Source: Salinicola corii (GTDB lineage: Bacteria; Pseudomonadota; Gammaproteobacteria; Pseudomonadales; Halomonadaceae). Taken from it: a stretch of 64,000 nucleotides of DNA. The notes below the pieces were generated by a model that worked only from the letters and a program-made list of their open reading frames with translations, did not search any database and was not told the origin of the DNA. Below are positions 51,082 to 61,000 of the stretch, piece by piece. Position numbers and translations under genes: made by a program. How positions within the stretch are numbered: the first letter of the stretch is position 1; every line of letters starts with the position of its first letter. Location of the stretch: NCBI RefSeq assembly GCF_008298015.1, contig NZ_VTPX01000002.1, positions 1 to 64,000 on the forward strand, in the 5' to 3' direction.

Positions 51082-53805
51082 ATGGCTGATCTCGAGACCT
51101 ATCGCAACAAGCGTGACTTCTCGCGCTCGCCGGAGCCCCGCGGCAAACGCGGCAAGCAGCGTTCGCGGTTGAGTTTCGTGATTCACAAGCATGACGCCAG
51201 CCAACTGCACTATGACCTGCGGTTGGAAGAAGACGGCGTGTTGCGCAGCTGGGCGCTGCCGAAGGGGCCCGGTCTCGATCCCGGCGAGAAGCACCTGGCG
51301 GTTCAGGTCGAGGATCACCCGCTCGACTACGGCGATTTCGAGGGGGTGATCCCTGACGGCTACGGTGCCGGCACGGTGATGCTCTGGGATCGTGGCGAAT
51401 GGCGGGTGACCGGCAAGCACGACGACGGCCAGATCGATTTCGAGCTCGACGGCGCCAAGCTCAAGGGGGCCTGGACGCTCAAGCGAATGAGTGGCCGAGG
51501 AAGCGGCGGAAAGCGGCAGGACGGCAAACAGTGGCTGATGATCAAACGCCATGACGCCACCGATTCCCACGTGCCCGACAGCCTGGACGACATCAGCGTG
51601 GCTTCGAACCGGCGCATGACGGAGATCGCCGAAGGGAAGTCCCCATCCTCTCCATTGACAGGCTCTTCATCAACGGCAGGTTCGTCACCAGCAGCCTCGT
51701 CATCAACCACCTCGGCATCGAAGTCCTCGTCGAAGAACGCCTCATCCCCTCGATCCTCATCGTCAAGAACCTCATCGAAAACCGAGAGCAAGCGCTCGAC
51801 CGGTGGCCGCAAGGCCCGGACCATCAAGATCGATCCCGGTCAGCTCGAGGGCGCACGCAAGGCCAACCTACCGCCCCGTCCTGCGGCGCAGTTGGCCACG
51901 CTGGTCGAGGAAGCACCGGCCGATGACGACTGGTTCCACGAGATCAAGTTCGATGGCTACCGCATTCTGGCGCGACTCGACCGAGGCAAAGTGAGCCTGC
52001 TGACGCGCAACGGCCACGACTGGCGGGACCGGTTTCCGGAGATCGCCGAGGCGATCGAAGCGCTGCCGCTGGAGAAGGCGCTGTTCGATGGTGAGGTCGT
52101 CGCGCTGAGACGCGACGGCATCAGCGACTTCCGGCGCCTGCAGGGGGCACTGAGCGACGAGAAGACCGCCGGACTGGTGTATCAGATCTTCGATCTGCGT
52201 TATCTCGACGGCCTCGGGCTCGAGGGTATGGCGCTCGACAACGTCGCCCTGCGCGACCGCAAGGCGCTGTTGGCGCAGACCTGTGACGCGGTGAAGATCG
52301 GCAATGGTGGTCTGCTGCGCTATACCGATCATGTCGAAGGGCAGGGCGCGGCGTTCTACCAGCAGGCGAGTCGCCAGGGCCTGGAGGGCATCGTTTCCAA
52401 GCGTGCCGACTCCTTCTACCGGGGCCGTCGCAACCGGGACTGGCTGAAGGCCAAGACCGAGCGTCAGGCCGAGTTCGTGGTCGGCGGTTATACCGATCCG
52501 AAAGGGTCGCGCAGCGGCTTCGGATCGCTGTTGATCGGCGCCTACGACGACGACGGCAAGCTGCGCTACTGCGGCCGGGTCGGCGCTGGTTTCTCCAATG
52601 ACCAACTCGCCGAGTGGCAGCGGGAACTGGCGCGCTCGCCGCGCAAGACCTCGCCTTTCGTCGAGCGCGATATTCCCGATCTGGCCGGTAGCCACTGGGT
52701 CACGCCCAAGCGCGTGATCGACGTCAATTTCAGCGAATGGACCAACGATGGCCGCCTGCGCCACCCGCGCTTTCGCGGCCTGCGCGAGGATCGCGATCCC
52801 CACGACATTCGGCTGAACCCGCAGCGAGTGACGGAGCCGTCCATGAGCGAGAAAGCGAGTGAACCTGCCCCCCAAAAGCGTTCGACCCGGAGGCGATCCG
52901 GTGGCGGCGACGTCGAGATCGAGGGCATTCGGCTGACGCACCCCGACCGGGTGCTGTTCGAGGACCAGGGCATCACCAAGCGGGCGCTGGCCGAATACTA
53001 TGCCGAGCATGCCGGGTGGATCCTGCCCGGACTCGCCGAGCGGCCGTTGACGCTGCTGCGCTGCCCCAGCGGTGTCGGCGAGACGTGTTTCGTCCAGAAG
53101 CATCCCAGCGAGACCATGCCGGACAGCCTGCCGAGCGTGGCCATCGCCGAAAAATCCGGCAGACACGACTATCTCTACGCGCGCCGTGCCGCCGACCTGG
53201 TGGCGCTGGTCCAGATGGGCACCGTCGAATTTCACCTCTGGAACAGCCGCGTCGACGATCTCGAGCGCCCCGATCAACTGGTGTTCGATCTCGATCCGGC
53301 ACCGGACTGCGAGTGGCAGGCGGTCATCGACGTCGCCGGCGAGCTGCGCCAGGCGCTGTCCGAGCTCGGACTCACCGCCTTCCTGCGCACCACCGGCGGC
53401 AAGGGCCTGCATCTGGTAGTCCCGCTCAAACCGCATGCCGATTGGGAGACCGCCAAGGGGTTTGCCGAAGCCGTATGTGAACGCTGCGCCGACCGTCATC
53501 CCGACCAGTTGACGCTCAACATGTCCAAGCAGGCTCGCCGCGGCAAGGTGTTCCTCGATTATCTGCGCAACGGTCGTGGCGCCACGGCGGTGGCTTCCTA
53601 TTCGGTACGCGCCAAGCCCGGCGCGCCGGTGGCGACGCCGATTCGCTGGGAGGAGCTCGGGCCGAAACTGAGGGCCGATAATTACACGCTGGCCAATCTG
53701 CCGCGCCGGCTGGCTTCGCTCAAGCACGACCCGTGGGCAGGATTCGACGACGTCCGCGAGCGATTGACCCAGAGGCGCTGCCGGAATGGAGGTCTGAATG
53801 GCTGA
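51082..53805 (+). CDS. ligD: Multidomain DNA ligase D (NHEJ)
   Basis: The 907 residues carry three enzymes in the order phosphoesterase-ligase-polymerase. Phosphoesterase (about 5-160) has H37, H43, D45 and R47 (Q-L-H-Y-D-L-R-L). Ligase (about 265-590) has the AMP lysine K289 in E-I-K-F-D-G-Y-R. Primase-like polymerase (about 610-895) has D736-L-D738. A serine-rich low-complexity linker joins the first two (about 190-250). Together with Ku, LigD repairs double-strand breaks by end joining; no ku gene is in the window. GGAG lies eight bases before ATG 51082. Confidence 0.93.
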   Translation: MADLETYRNKRDFSRSPEPRGKRGKQRSRLSFVIHKHDASQLHYDLRLEEDGVLRSWALPKGPGLDPGEKHLAVQVEDHPLDYGDFEGVIPDGYGAGTVMLWDRGEWRVTGKHDDGQIDFELDGAKLKGAWTLKRMSGRGSGGKRQDGKQWLMIKRHDATDSHVPDSLDDISVASNRRMTEIAEGKSPSSPLTGSSSTAGSSPAASSSTTSASKSSSKNASSPRSSSSRTSSKTESKRSTGGRKARTIKIDPGQLEGARKANLPPRPAAQLATLVEEAPADDDWFHEIKFDGYRILARLDRGKVSLLTRNGHDWRDRFPEIAEAIEALPLEKALFDGEVVALRRDGISDFRRLQGALSDEKTAGLVYQIFDLRYLDGLGLEGMALDNVALRDRKALLAQTCDAVKIGNGGLLRYTDHVEGQGAAFYQQASRQGLEGIVSKRADSFYRGRRNRDWLKAKTERQAEFVVGGYTDPKGSRSGFGSLLIGAYDDDGKLRYCGRVGAGFSNDQLAEWQRELARSPRKTSPFVERDIPDLAGSHWVTPKRVIDVNFSEWTNDGRLRHPRFRGLREDRDPHDIRLNPQRVTEPSMSEKASEPAPQKRSTRRRSGGGDVEIEGIRLTHPDRVLFEDQGITKRALAEYYAEHAGWILPGLAERPLTLLRCPSGVGETCFVQKHPSETMPDSLPSVAIAEKSGRHDYLYARRAADLVALVQMGTVEFHLWNSRVDDLERPDQLVFDLDPAPDCEWQAVIDVAGELRQALSELGLTAFLRTTGGKGLHLVVPLKPHADWETAKGFAEAVCERCADRHPDQLTLNMSKQARRGKVFLDYLRNGRGATAVASYSVRAKPGAPVATPIRWEELGPKLRADNYTLANLPRRLASLKHDPWAGFDDVRERLTQRRCRNGGLNG

Positions 53806-54097
53806 CGGGACCGAGGTCGGGAAGATCGTGTCGCGCAACGACTGGCACAAGGCGGACGTCGGCAAGCAGGACCGAGTTCTCTTCGACACTGACGAACTGG
53901 TGCCGACGCCTCCGCGGGATATCGAGGTGGTGCACTTTCTGCCTGAAGGCGCGATCGACCATCAGTGGTATCAGTACCTCTACTTTCTCGGGCCGGATGG
54001 CGATGGCGAGACGTCCGACGCCGCACTCGCCAACAGCGGGGGAGGGGACCGTTCACTGGGTGATGCGGCACAAGGCCCATGTCGGCGCGCCACGTGA
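53798..54097 (+). CDS. Hypothetical protein coupled to ligD, probably frameshifted
   Basis: The frame begins within the last codons of ligD (eight-base overlap) and gives 99 residues: V-G-K-I-V-S-R-N-D-W-H-K-A-D-V-G-K and D-H-Q-W-Y-Q-Y-L-Y-F-L-G-P-D-G. After A-N-S a run of five G (54038-54042) appears one base too long. In the -1 frame the protein would go on G-E-G-T-V-H-W-V-M-R-H-K-A-H-V-G to TAG at 54159-54161, about 120 residues in all. Either a true frameshift or a sequencing error is possible. The function is unknown; its coupling to ligD suggests a link with DNA repair only by position. Confidence 0.5.
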   Translation: MADGTEVGKIVSRNDWHKADVGKQDRVLFDTDELVPTPPRDIEVVHFLPEGAIDHQWYQYLYFLGPDGDGETSDAALANSGGGDRSLGDAAQGPCRRAT

Positions 54098-54306
54098 CCA
54101 CGACGGCCGCAGCGGCATGAACAGGACGCAACTGATCGGGGCGCTACGACAAGGTGAATAGATCTGGCGATCGGCACCGGAATGGCTGGAATATTCACAC
54201 CTCTTTGATCTGCCATCGGTGGCGACGTTGCCTGACCGACCCTTCCGACTGGGCAGAAAACCGCCGGGACAGGAAGGCGGCCAAGCAAGTACGAGCGAAT
54301 GCAACA

Positions 54307-54495
54307 TCAGGCGGCGGAGACAGCCGTGCGGTGTCGACCAGCGGCGATCAGGGCCTTCTCGAGATCCCGTATCTGGCACTTGTAGGCCGAGCAGTTCGCG
54401 CAAGTGACGTGAGCCCCTCCCTTCTGCTTGATGGGCAGACGAAACCGGTCATGGCCGCAGACGCTGCAGTCGAGGTTCAGGGTGACGGTCATCAT
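54307..54495 (-). CDS. Small zinc-ribbon protein
   Basis: The 62-residue protein has two cysteine pairs, C-S-V-C-G-H and C-A-N-C-S-A-Y-K-C, spaced as in a zinc ribbon, then a short helix (I-R-D-L-E-K-A-L-I-A-A-G). It overlaps the next zinc-ribbon gene through ATGA, so the two are translated together. The role is unknown; such proteins often bind nucleic acid or other proteins. Confidence 0.65.
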   Translation of the reverse strand: MMTVTLNLDCSVCGHDRFRLPIKQKGGAHVTCANCSAYKCQIRDLEKALIAAGRHRTAVSAA

Positions 54496-54743
54496 GCCGA
54501 ACGTCGCGTCGCCGGCTGTCGCTCCAGCCGGCCGACACTCTCCCTCGCCATCTGCAGAATCAGTCCGCGCGACAGGTTCAGCGCGTGAAGCGTGTAGCTG
54601 GGCGAGGCAAGATCGGCCTGATGGCCGTAGGTATCGATAAATTCACCGCACTCCTTACAGGTGATTTCATCCCAGTCCCGGGGGCTGTCTGCGGATACAG
54701 AGTGGGTATTGCCACAGCGGGTGCATGAAATGTGATGTTTCAT
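54492..54743 (-). CDS. Small zinc-ribbon protein
   Basis: The 83-residue protein begins with C-T-R-C-G-N-T-H and has a second pair C-K-E-C-G-E-F, giving a four-Cys zinc ribbon in the first 40 residues; the rest is helical (L-H-A-L-N-L-S-R-G-L-I-L-Q-M-A). ATG 54743 has AAGGAGG seven bases upstream. First gene of a two-gene unit of unrelated zinc ribbons. I do not recognise a family. Confidence 0.68.
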   Translation of the reverse strand: MKHHISCTRCGNTHSVSADSPRDWDEITCKECGEFIDTYGHQADLASPSYTLHALNLSRGLILQMARESVGRLERQPATRRSA

Positions 54744-54917
54744 GACCATCCCTCCTTGGTGGTTGCTGGCCGTCCTGGCCAGCGAGTTTAGGCAGTCCCT
54801 GCCTCGTGCGGTTCGACGATCCTTGTCGATTCTGGCCAGCGATCCCTGCTAGCGTTGAAACACTTTGGCATAGCCATTAACATTGTACAATATATATTTT
54901 TCGTGCAGTTTTTGTAT

Positions 54918-54958
54918 CGATAAACAGCCCGATTCCATGGAAAGGGAGCTGTTTATCG
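54918..54958. promoter_or_regulatory. Eleven-base perfect inverted repeat in an A+T-rich gap
   Basis: CGATAAACAGC (54918-54928) is mirrored by GCTGTTTATCG (54948-54958) across 19 bases. It sits in the 340-base A+T-rich gap between the zinc-ribbon pair and the end of ndvB, which contains no gene. Without a T run it is more likely a binding site or RNA hairpin than a terminator. T-rich TTTATC motifs repeat downstream to 55,015. Confidence 0.45.
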
Positions 54959-55083
54959 GCAGCGTGTTTACGTCTTTATCGGTTTTTAATAAAGGTTTTT
55001 ATCCTTTTTTATTATCGTTTTATATGGCTTTTGACTGCACTTGGCGATCAGGAAAGAGCCTCGTTCTCTAAATTTAATTAACT

Positions 55084-58000
55084 TTATTTGTACAGCGGCC
55101 AATGGAGCGTCTCACGACATGGCAGTGCCGGATCGGGGCCGCGCTCGGCGAGACGAAGGATTAGCAGATGAGGTTCGCCATCCAGTGTCAGCCATGCTTC
55201 GAAAGCGCTGTCGGCCAGCGGCTCGCCATCCAGCGTGGCGCCGGCGGGATTGTCTTCGGAGGCCCGCTCGACACGGATCATGCAGGCGCTGCCCTCGAGG
55301 TTGACGGTGGCCGAGAACCCCGGCCAGGCATCCGGGATGCAGGGGGCGACGATCAGCGTGCGCCCTTCGCGCCGGATTCCCAGGATGCCGGCCACGCCCG
55401 CCTGATACATCCATCCGGCGGAGCCGGTGTACCAGGTCCAGCCGCCGTGGCCGACGTGCGGCGGTTCGGAGTAGACGTCGGCGGCGATCACGTAGGGTTC
55501 GACCCGGTAGCGCGCCACGGCTTCTGGGGTCAAGGCATGGTTGATTGGGTTGAGCAGCGAGAATAGTGCGTGGGCCTTGTCCGCCTGCCCCAGCTTGGCG
55601 AAGGCCAGGATCGACCACATCGCGGCGTGGGTGTACTGTCCGCCATTCTCGCGTAGGCCGGGCGGATAGCCCTTGATGTAGCCGGGCTCCATCGCCGTCT
55701 GGTCGAACGCCGGCGTGAACAGCATTGCCAGACGATCGTCATGGCGAATCAGGTGGCGCTCCACCGATGCCATCGCCTGTGCCGCACGAGCGGGGTCCGC
55801 GCCTTCCGAAAGGACCGCCCAGGACTGGGCGATGGCGTCGATGCGGCAGGCGTCGTTGTCGCGGGTGCCCAGCCACTGGCCGTCGTCGAAGGTGGCGCGG
55901 CGATACCACTCGCCGTCCCAGGCGTGGTTTTCCAGCGCCTGGCGCAGCGTCTCGGCGCGCTCCCGCCAGCGTTCGGCTCGGGCGCGTGCTTCCGGCGCAT
56001 CGCGCGCCTCGGCCAGCGGCGCGAACAGTTTCAGCGTGCGCAGCAGCAGCCACCCCAGCCACACACTCTCGCCGCGCCCGGCCTCGCCGATACGGTTGAA
56101 GCCATCGTTCCAGTCACCGGTGCCGATCAGCGGCAGACCGTGTTCGCCGAACTGCTCGAGCGCCTGATCCAGGGCGCGGGCGCAGTGCTCGAACAGGCAG
56201 GCCCGCTCGTCGGCCACCAGCGGCTGGGCGAAGTCATCGTGCGCCCCGGGGGCGAGTGGCGGGCCTTCCAGGAAGCCGACACCTTCGTCCAGCACGTCGG
56301 GATCGTCCGTGGTCCGAATGTAGCTGGCGGTCGCAAACGCGAGCCACACCCGGTCGTCGGAGATTCGAGTACGAACGCCCTGACCGGAGTGTGGAAGCCA
56401 CCAGTGCTGGACGTCGCCTTCGACGAACTGGCGACCGGCCGCGCGAAGCAGGTGATGGCGGGCCAGCGCCGGCATGGCGAAGGTCATCGCCATGCCATCC
56501 TGCAACTGGTCGCGGAAGCCGTAGGCGCCGCTGGCCTGATAGAACGCCGAACGCGCGACGATGCGGCAGGCCAGCGTCTGATACAGCAGCCAGCCGTTGA
56601 GCATCACGTCCATCGCCGGGTCCGGCGTCGTCACCTGCAGCGTGCCATGCAGCGTCTGCCAGTAGGCTTCGACCTCGCCCAGCTTGGCATCGAGATCGGC
56701 GTGCCGGTAGCGCGTTATCAGCTCGCGGGCGGCCTCGTCGTCGTTGGCCTGGCCCATGAAAACCACGATTTCGACCGATTCGCCCGGCGCCAGTGTCAGC
56801 GAGCACTGCTGCACCGTGCATGGGTCGTAGCCCGCGCCGGTGCTGGCGGTCAGCGGGCGGAGGTCGGTCAACGCTTCCGGGGCGGCGAGCGACCCCTGAC
56901 CCAGGAACTCGTGGCGATCCGCCGTCCAGCCCGTTTGGCGGCCATCCATGTCGGCGAATCCAACCCGCCCCGGGAATGCCTGGCTCCAGGGGTTGCGCAT
57001 CAGCAGCGCGCCAGTGGCGGCATCGTGCCGGGATACCAGGTAAGGTGCCGTTTTGGCACGCGAAGTGCCCATCACCCACGCGGTGTAGGCGGTGACGATC
57101 AGTCTGCGAGAGGTCGCGGTGCGGTTTTCCAGCGTCAGCCGCGATATCTTGATCGGGTCGTTCAGTGGCACGTACTGCAACAGCACCATGGAGAGCTGCG
57201 GCGTGTCGTGCTCGAAGCGGCTGTAGCCAAAGCCGTGACGAGCGACATGTCGGGCCTGATGTCCGGGGCGCGTCCGGCACGGGCGGGCGGTGACGGTCGT
57301 CAGCGCGCCGCTGTCGGCGTCCTGGACGTAGATCACCTCGCCGGGCAGGTCGCTGACCGGATCGTTGGACCATGGGGTGAGCTGGTTCTCGCGGCTGTTG
57401 TCCGCCCAGGTATAGCCGCCGCCTTCCGCGGATACCTGGAAGCCGAATCCGGCATTGGCGATCACGTTGATCCAGGGTTGCGGCGTGGTATCGCCATTGT
57501 CGAGCACGCAGACATACTCGCGGCCTTCGTGATCGAAGCCGCCGGTGCCGTTGAAGAACGTCAGCTCCCCCAGTGGTGGGCGTGTCGAGGGCGCTGTCAC
57601 CGGGCGGGGCAGGAACGCCGGCGCGTCGGCTCCTCCATTGGGTACGACGTGGTCGTGCTCGGGGGCGTCGGTCCGGGTGGCGAATCCGCCCGGTAGCTTG
57701 TCGGCTGGCCTTGCCAGCAGCGTGTCGAGCTGGGCGGTCAGGGCGCCCTTGCGTGCCGTCAGCACGACGCGGGCGACCGACAGCAGCAGTTCGTGACTGG
57801 CCAGACCCAGTTGGGTGGCACGCAAGGGGTAGACGGAGCCCAGCGGCGGATTGCCATCGACATGCGTGGGCGGGCGGTTGGAGCGAACCGCCGATTCGAT
57901 CGCCTCCTGCAACTCCTGCAGATAGGAGTGGGCGCGCTCGTTGAGTACCACCAGGTCGACGCCGAGCCCCTTGGCGCGCCAGTATTCGTGGGCGCGCAGC

Positions 58001-61000
58001 AGCGTCTTCAGCCAGGCCACTTCCTCGAGATCGCCAAGCCGTAGCAGCACGATCGGCAGATCCCCGGAGATGCCCATCGGCCAGAGGTTGGATTGCATCG
58101 ACAACCCGCGCTTCAGGGTCTCGGAAGCTGGCCGGAAACGGGGGTCGCTGTAAAGGATCGGCGCCGCCAGGCGCTGAAAATCGGCGGCTTCCTCCAGGTC
58201 GATATCGAGGTGGCGCAATTGCACCTGGGCCTGGGTCCAGGCAAGCGTGCGGGCGCGGTCGAAGGCGCTAGTGTCGTGATGCTTGTCGATCAGTGCCAGC
58301 AATGACTCGCGGCTGTCGGCGACCACGGTCCAGAAGTCGATGTGGGCGATGTGCCCCGGCGTGATATGCAGGACGTGCCGCAGCGAAAAGATGGGGTCCA
58401 GCACGACACCGGTCGTGTTCGACAGCGGCTGGCCGCCCAGCGCCAGGGCATGGCCGAGCCGGCGCCCCCGCCCCAGGAAGCGTGCGCGATCCGTCTCATA
58501 TTGAAGCGCTTCGCCCTCACCCTTGAACACCGCGAAATGCGCCGCCCAGATCGGTGCTTCCTGGGCATCCCGACGACGACGGGTCGCGGTCAGCGCGCCG
58601 TATTCGGCGACGAATTCCGTTTCGACGAACATTTTGGCGAAGGCCGGGTGGGCGTCATCGGTGGACGGCTGGGTCAGCACGATCTCGGCGTAGGAGGTCA
58701 CCTCGATCGTTGCGGCATGACGGCCGCCATTGGTCACCGAGACACGGCGGACTTCGCCGTCGTCCTCGCCGGATACCAGCACCTCCAGCGTGGTGGTGAG
58801 GTCGCCGTCGCGGCGCGTGAAATGAGCGTGATCCTCGGCGAAAACCACCTCTCGCCAATCGGCTGCCTTGGCCAGCGGATGCGCGCCGGCGGACCAGCAA
58901 ACGTTGCTGTCTCGATCGCGCAGCAGGATGAAGCCGCCCCAGTCATCGCAGGTGGGGTCTTCACGCCAGCGGGTGATCGCCTGGCGCTGCCAGCGGCTAT
59001 AGCCGGCGCCGGCCGCGGTCAGCATCACGCTGTAACGGCCATTGGATAGCAGATGGGTCAGTGGCGGCGCGGTGGGCTCGCCCTCGAGTCGACGTACGGC
59101 GGCCGCGGGCGCGATGGCGCTCGAGGGGGTCGCGTGATCGGCATCGTTGGGAGATGGCAGGGTCGCGACTTCCCGCGGTAGGCGTTCCTGCAGCAGCAAC
59201 TCGCTGGCCTGGATCATCGGCTCTCTGTGGAAATGGCCACGCAGTCGCCCCTCCAGCAGGCTATTGGCGATGGCCGCGATGGTCATCCCCTGGTGGTGTG
59301 CCATGACGTTGCGCACGATGACGAAGGTTCGTTCGAGGGGCAGTCGCGTCGGCGTGAAGTCGATCGCTTCGAAGAACCCGAAGTGGCTTTCCGCCTTCAT
59401 CGAGCGCAGGCGGGCGAAGTTCTCCAGCGCCGCGCGGGGAGCCACCATGGTCGCCAGCGCGGTGGCATAGGGGGCAATGACGAGGTTGTCGCCCAGCCCG
59501 CGCTTGAGGCCCAGTTCCGGTACGCCGAAGTTGGAATACTGATAGGTGAAGTCAATATCCCTGGCGTTGTAAGCGGATTCGGAAATGCCCCAGGGGATAT
59601 CCTGGCGCTTGGCGTAGAAGCGCTGGCTGGCCACGACCAGTCGATTGGTCTGCTCGAGTAGGCTGCCCAGTGGCGCACGCATGACGAGAGAGGGCATCAG
59701 GTATTCGAACATCGATCCCGACCAGGAGATCAGCGCGACGCCATCCTTCAGCGGTGTCACCGCCCGCCCCAGACGGAACCAGTGGCGGGTGGGCAGGTCG
59801 CCCTTGGCGATCGCCAGAAGGCTGGCCAGGCGGGCCTCGGAGGCGAGCAGGTCGTAGCAGCCTTCGTCGACCAGATCCTCCCGCGGGGCGTAACCGATCG
59901 ACATCAGCTTTCGCTCCGGCACCATCAGGAACTTGAAGTCCATTGCCAGGGCCAGTCGGCGCGACAGATCCGCAAGGGCGACAAGCCGCTGCCGCAGACT
60001 AGCTTCTTGCGCGGGTTCATCGACTCCCGATGGTACGTTGCCACCCGTTTTGCGCAGGGAGGACAGCGGTGCGGTGTCCTCGGCGTCGCGGCGATGCTCA
60101 TCCAGACACTGCCGCAGTATCGACATCCAGTGTCGTGGCGACACCTCCCCGGTCGCGCCGTCGATCTCCGCCGCGGTGCTCTGTTGGGCGTCGAGCAGAC
60201 GCAGGCAGTCGTCGATCGATCGACGTAGAGAATCGCAGTACTCGATACCGTAGTCGGTCGTATCGAGGTGGCTCGAGAGCGTGTCCAGTTCGTCGAGCAG
60301 CGCCGTTCGGGTCTCGGCGTCCAGACTCTCCGTGGCGGCGATATCCTCCCGGCATAGCAGCAGGGTGTCGGCGAGGCCCTCGCGAGGGTCGAGAACGTGG
60401 GGATGGGTTATCCACGCTTCGCAGGCGTTGGCCAGAGTGATCAGGTGGCCGGCCAGGTTGCCGCTGTCGACCGTGGAGACATAGAGGGGATCGAGCGGGG
60501 CGAGCGTTCCCGTATCGTACCAGTTGTAGAAATGGCCCTTGCAGCGCTCCATCCCGAGCAGCGTGGTCAGCGTAGCTTCCAGTCGTTCCACCGCGCGATG
60601 GGTGCCGATCCAGGCGAAATCCCTGGCGGCGACGCACGCCAGCAGATAGAGGCCGATATTGGTCGGTGAGGTGCGCTGGGCGATGACCGGTTTGGGGTCC
60701 AGCTGGAAATTGTCCGGTGGCAACGCATGGGAGTCCGCGGTCACGAAGGTGTCGAAGAACTGCCAGGTGCGCCGGGCGATACGGCGCAATGCCCGCGCCT
60801 GTGGCGGCGACAGGCGCAGGTTGTCGGTGGTATCGGCCGGGGCTCGGCTGGTCCACAGCGCGATCAGTGGCGCGATCAGCCAGAGTGCCAGCAGCGGCAG
60901 AACGAGGGCCCATGCAGGCGGTTCGACGATCGCGAGGCCCAGCGCCAGCGCCAGGCTCAACAGCGTGCCGCCGGCCATTTCGCGGCCGAAGCCGGCCGCG

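Noticed and set aside
55741-59661. Several long plus-strand frames opposite ndvB
   Set aside because: They mirror the codon pattern of a well-supported gene on the other strand and show no protein features.
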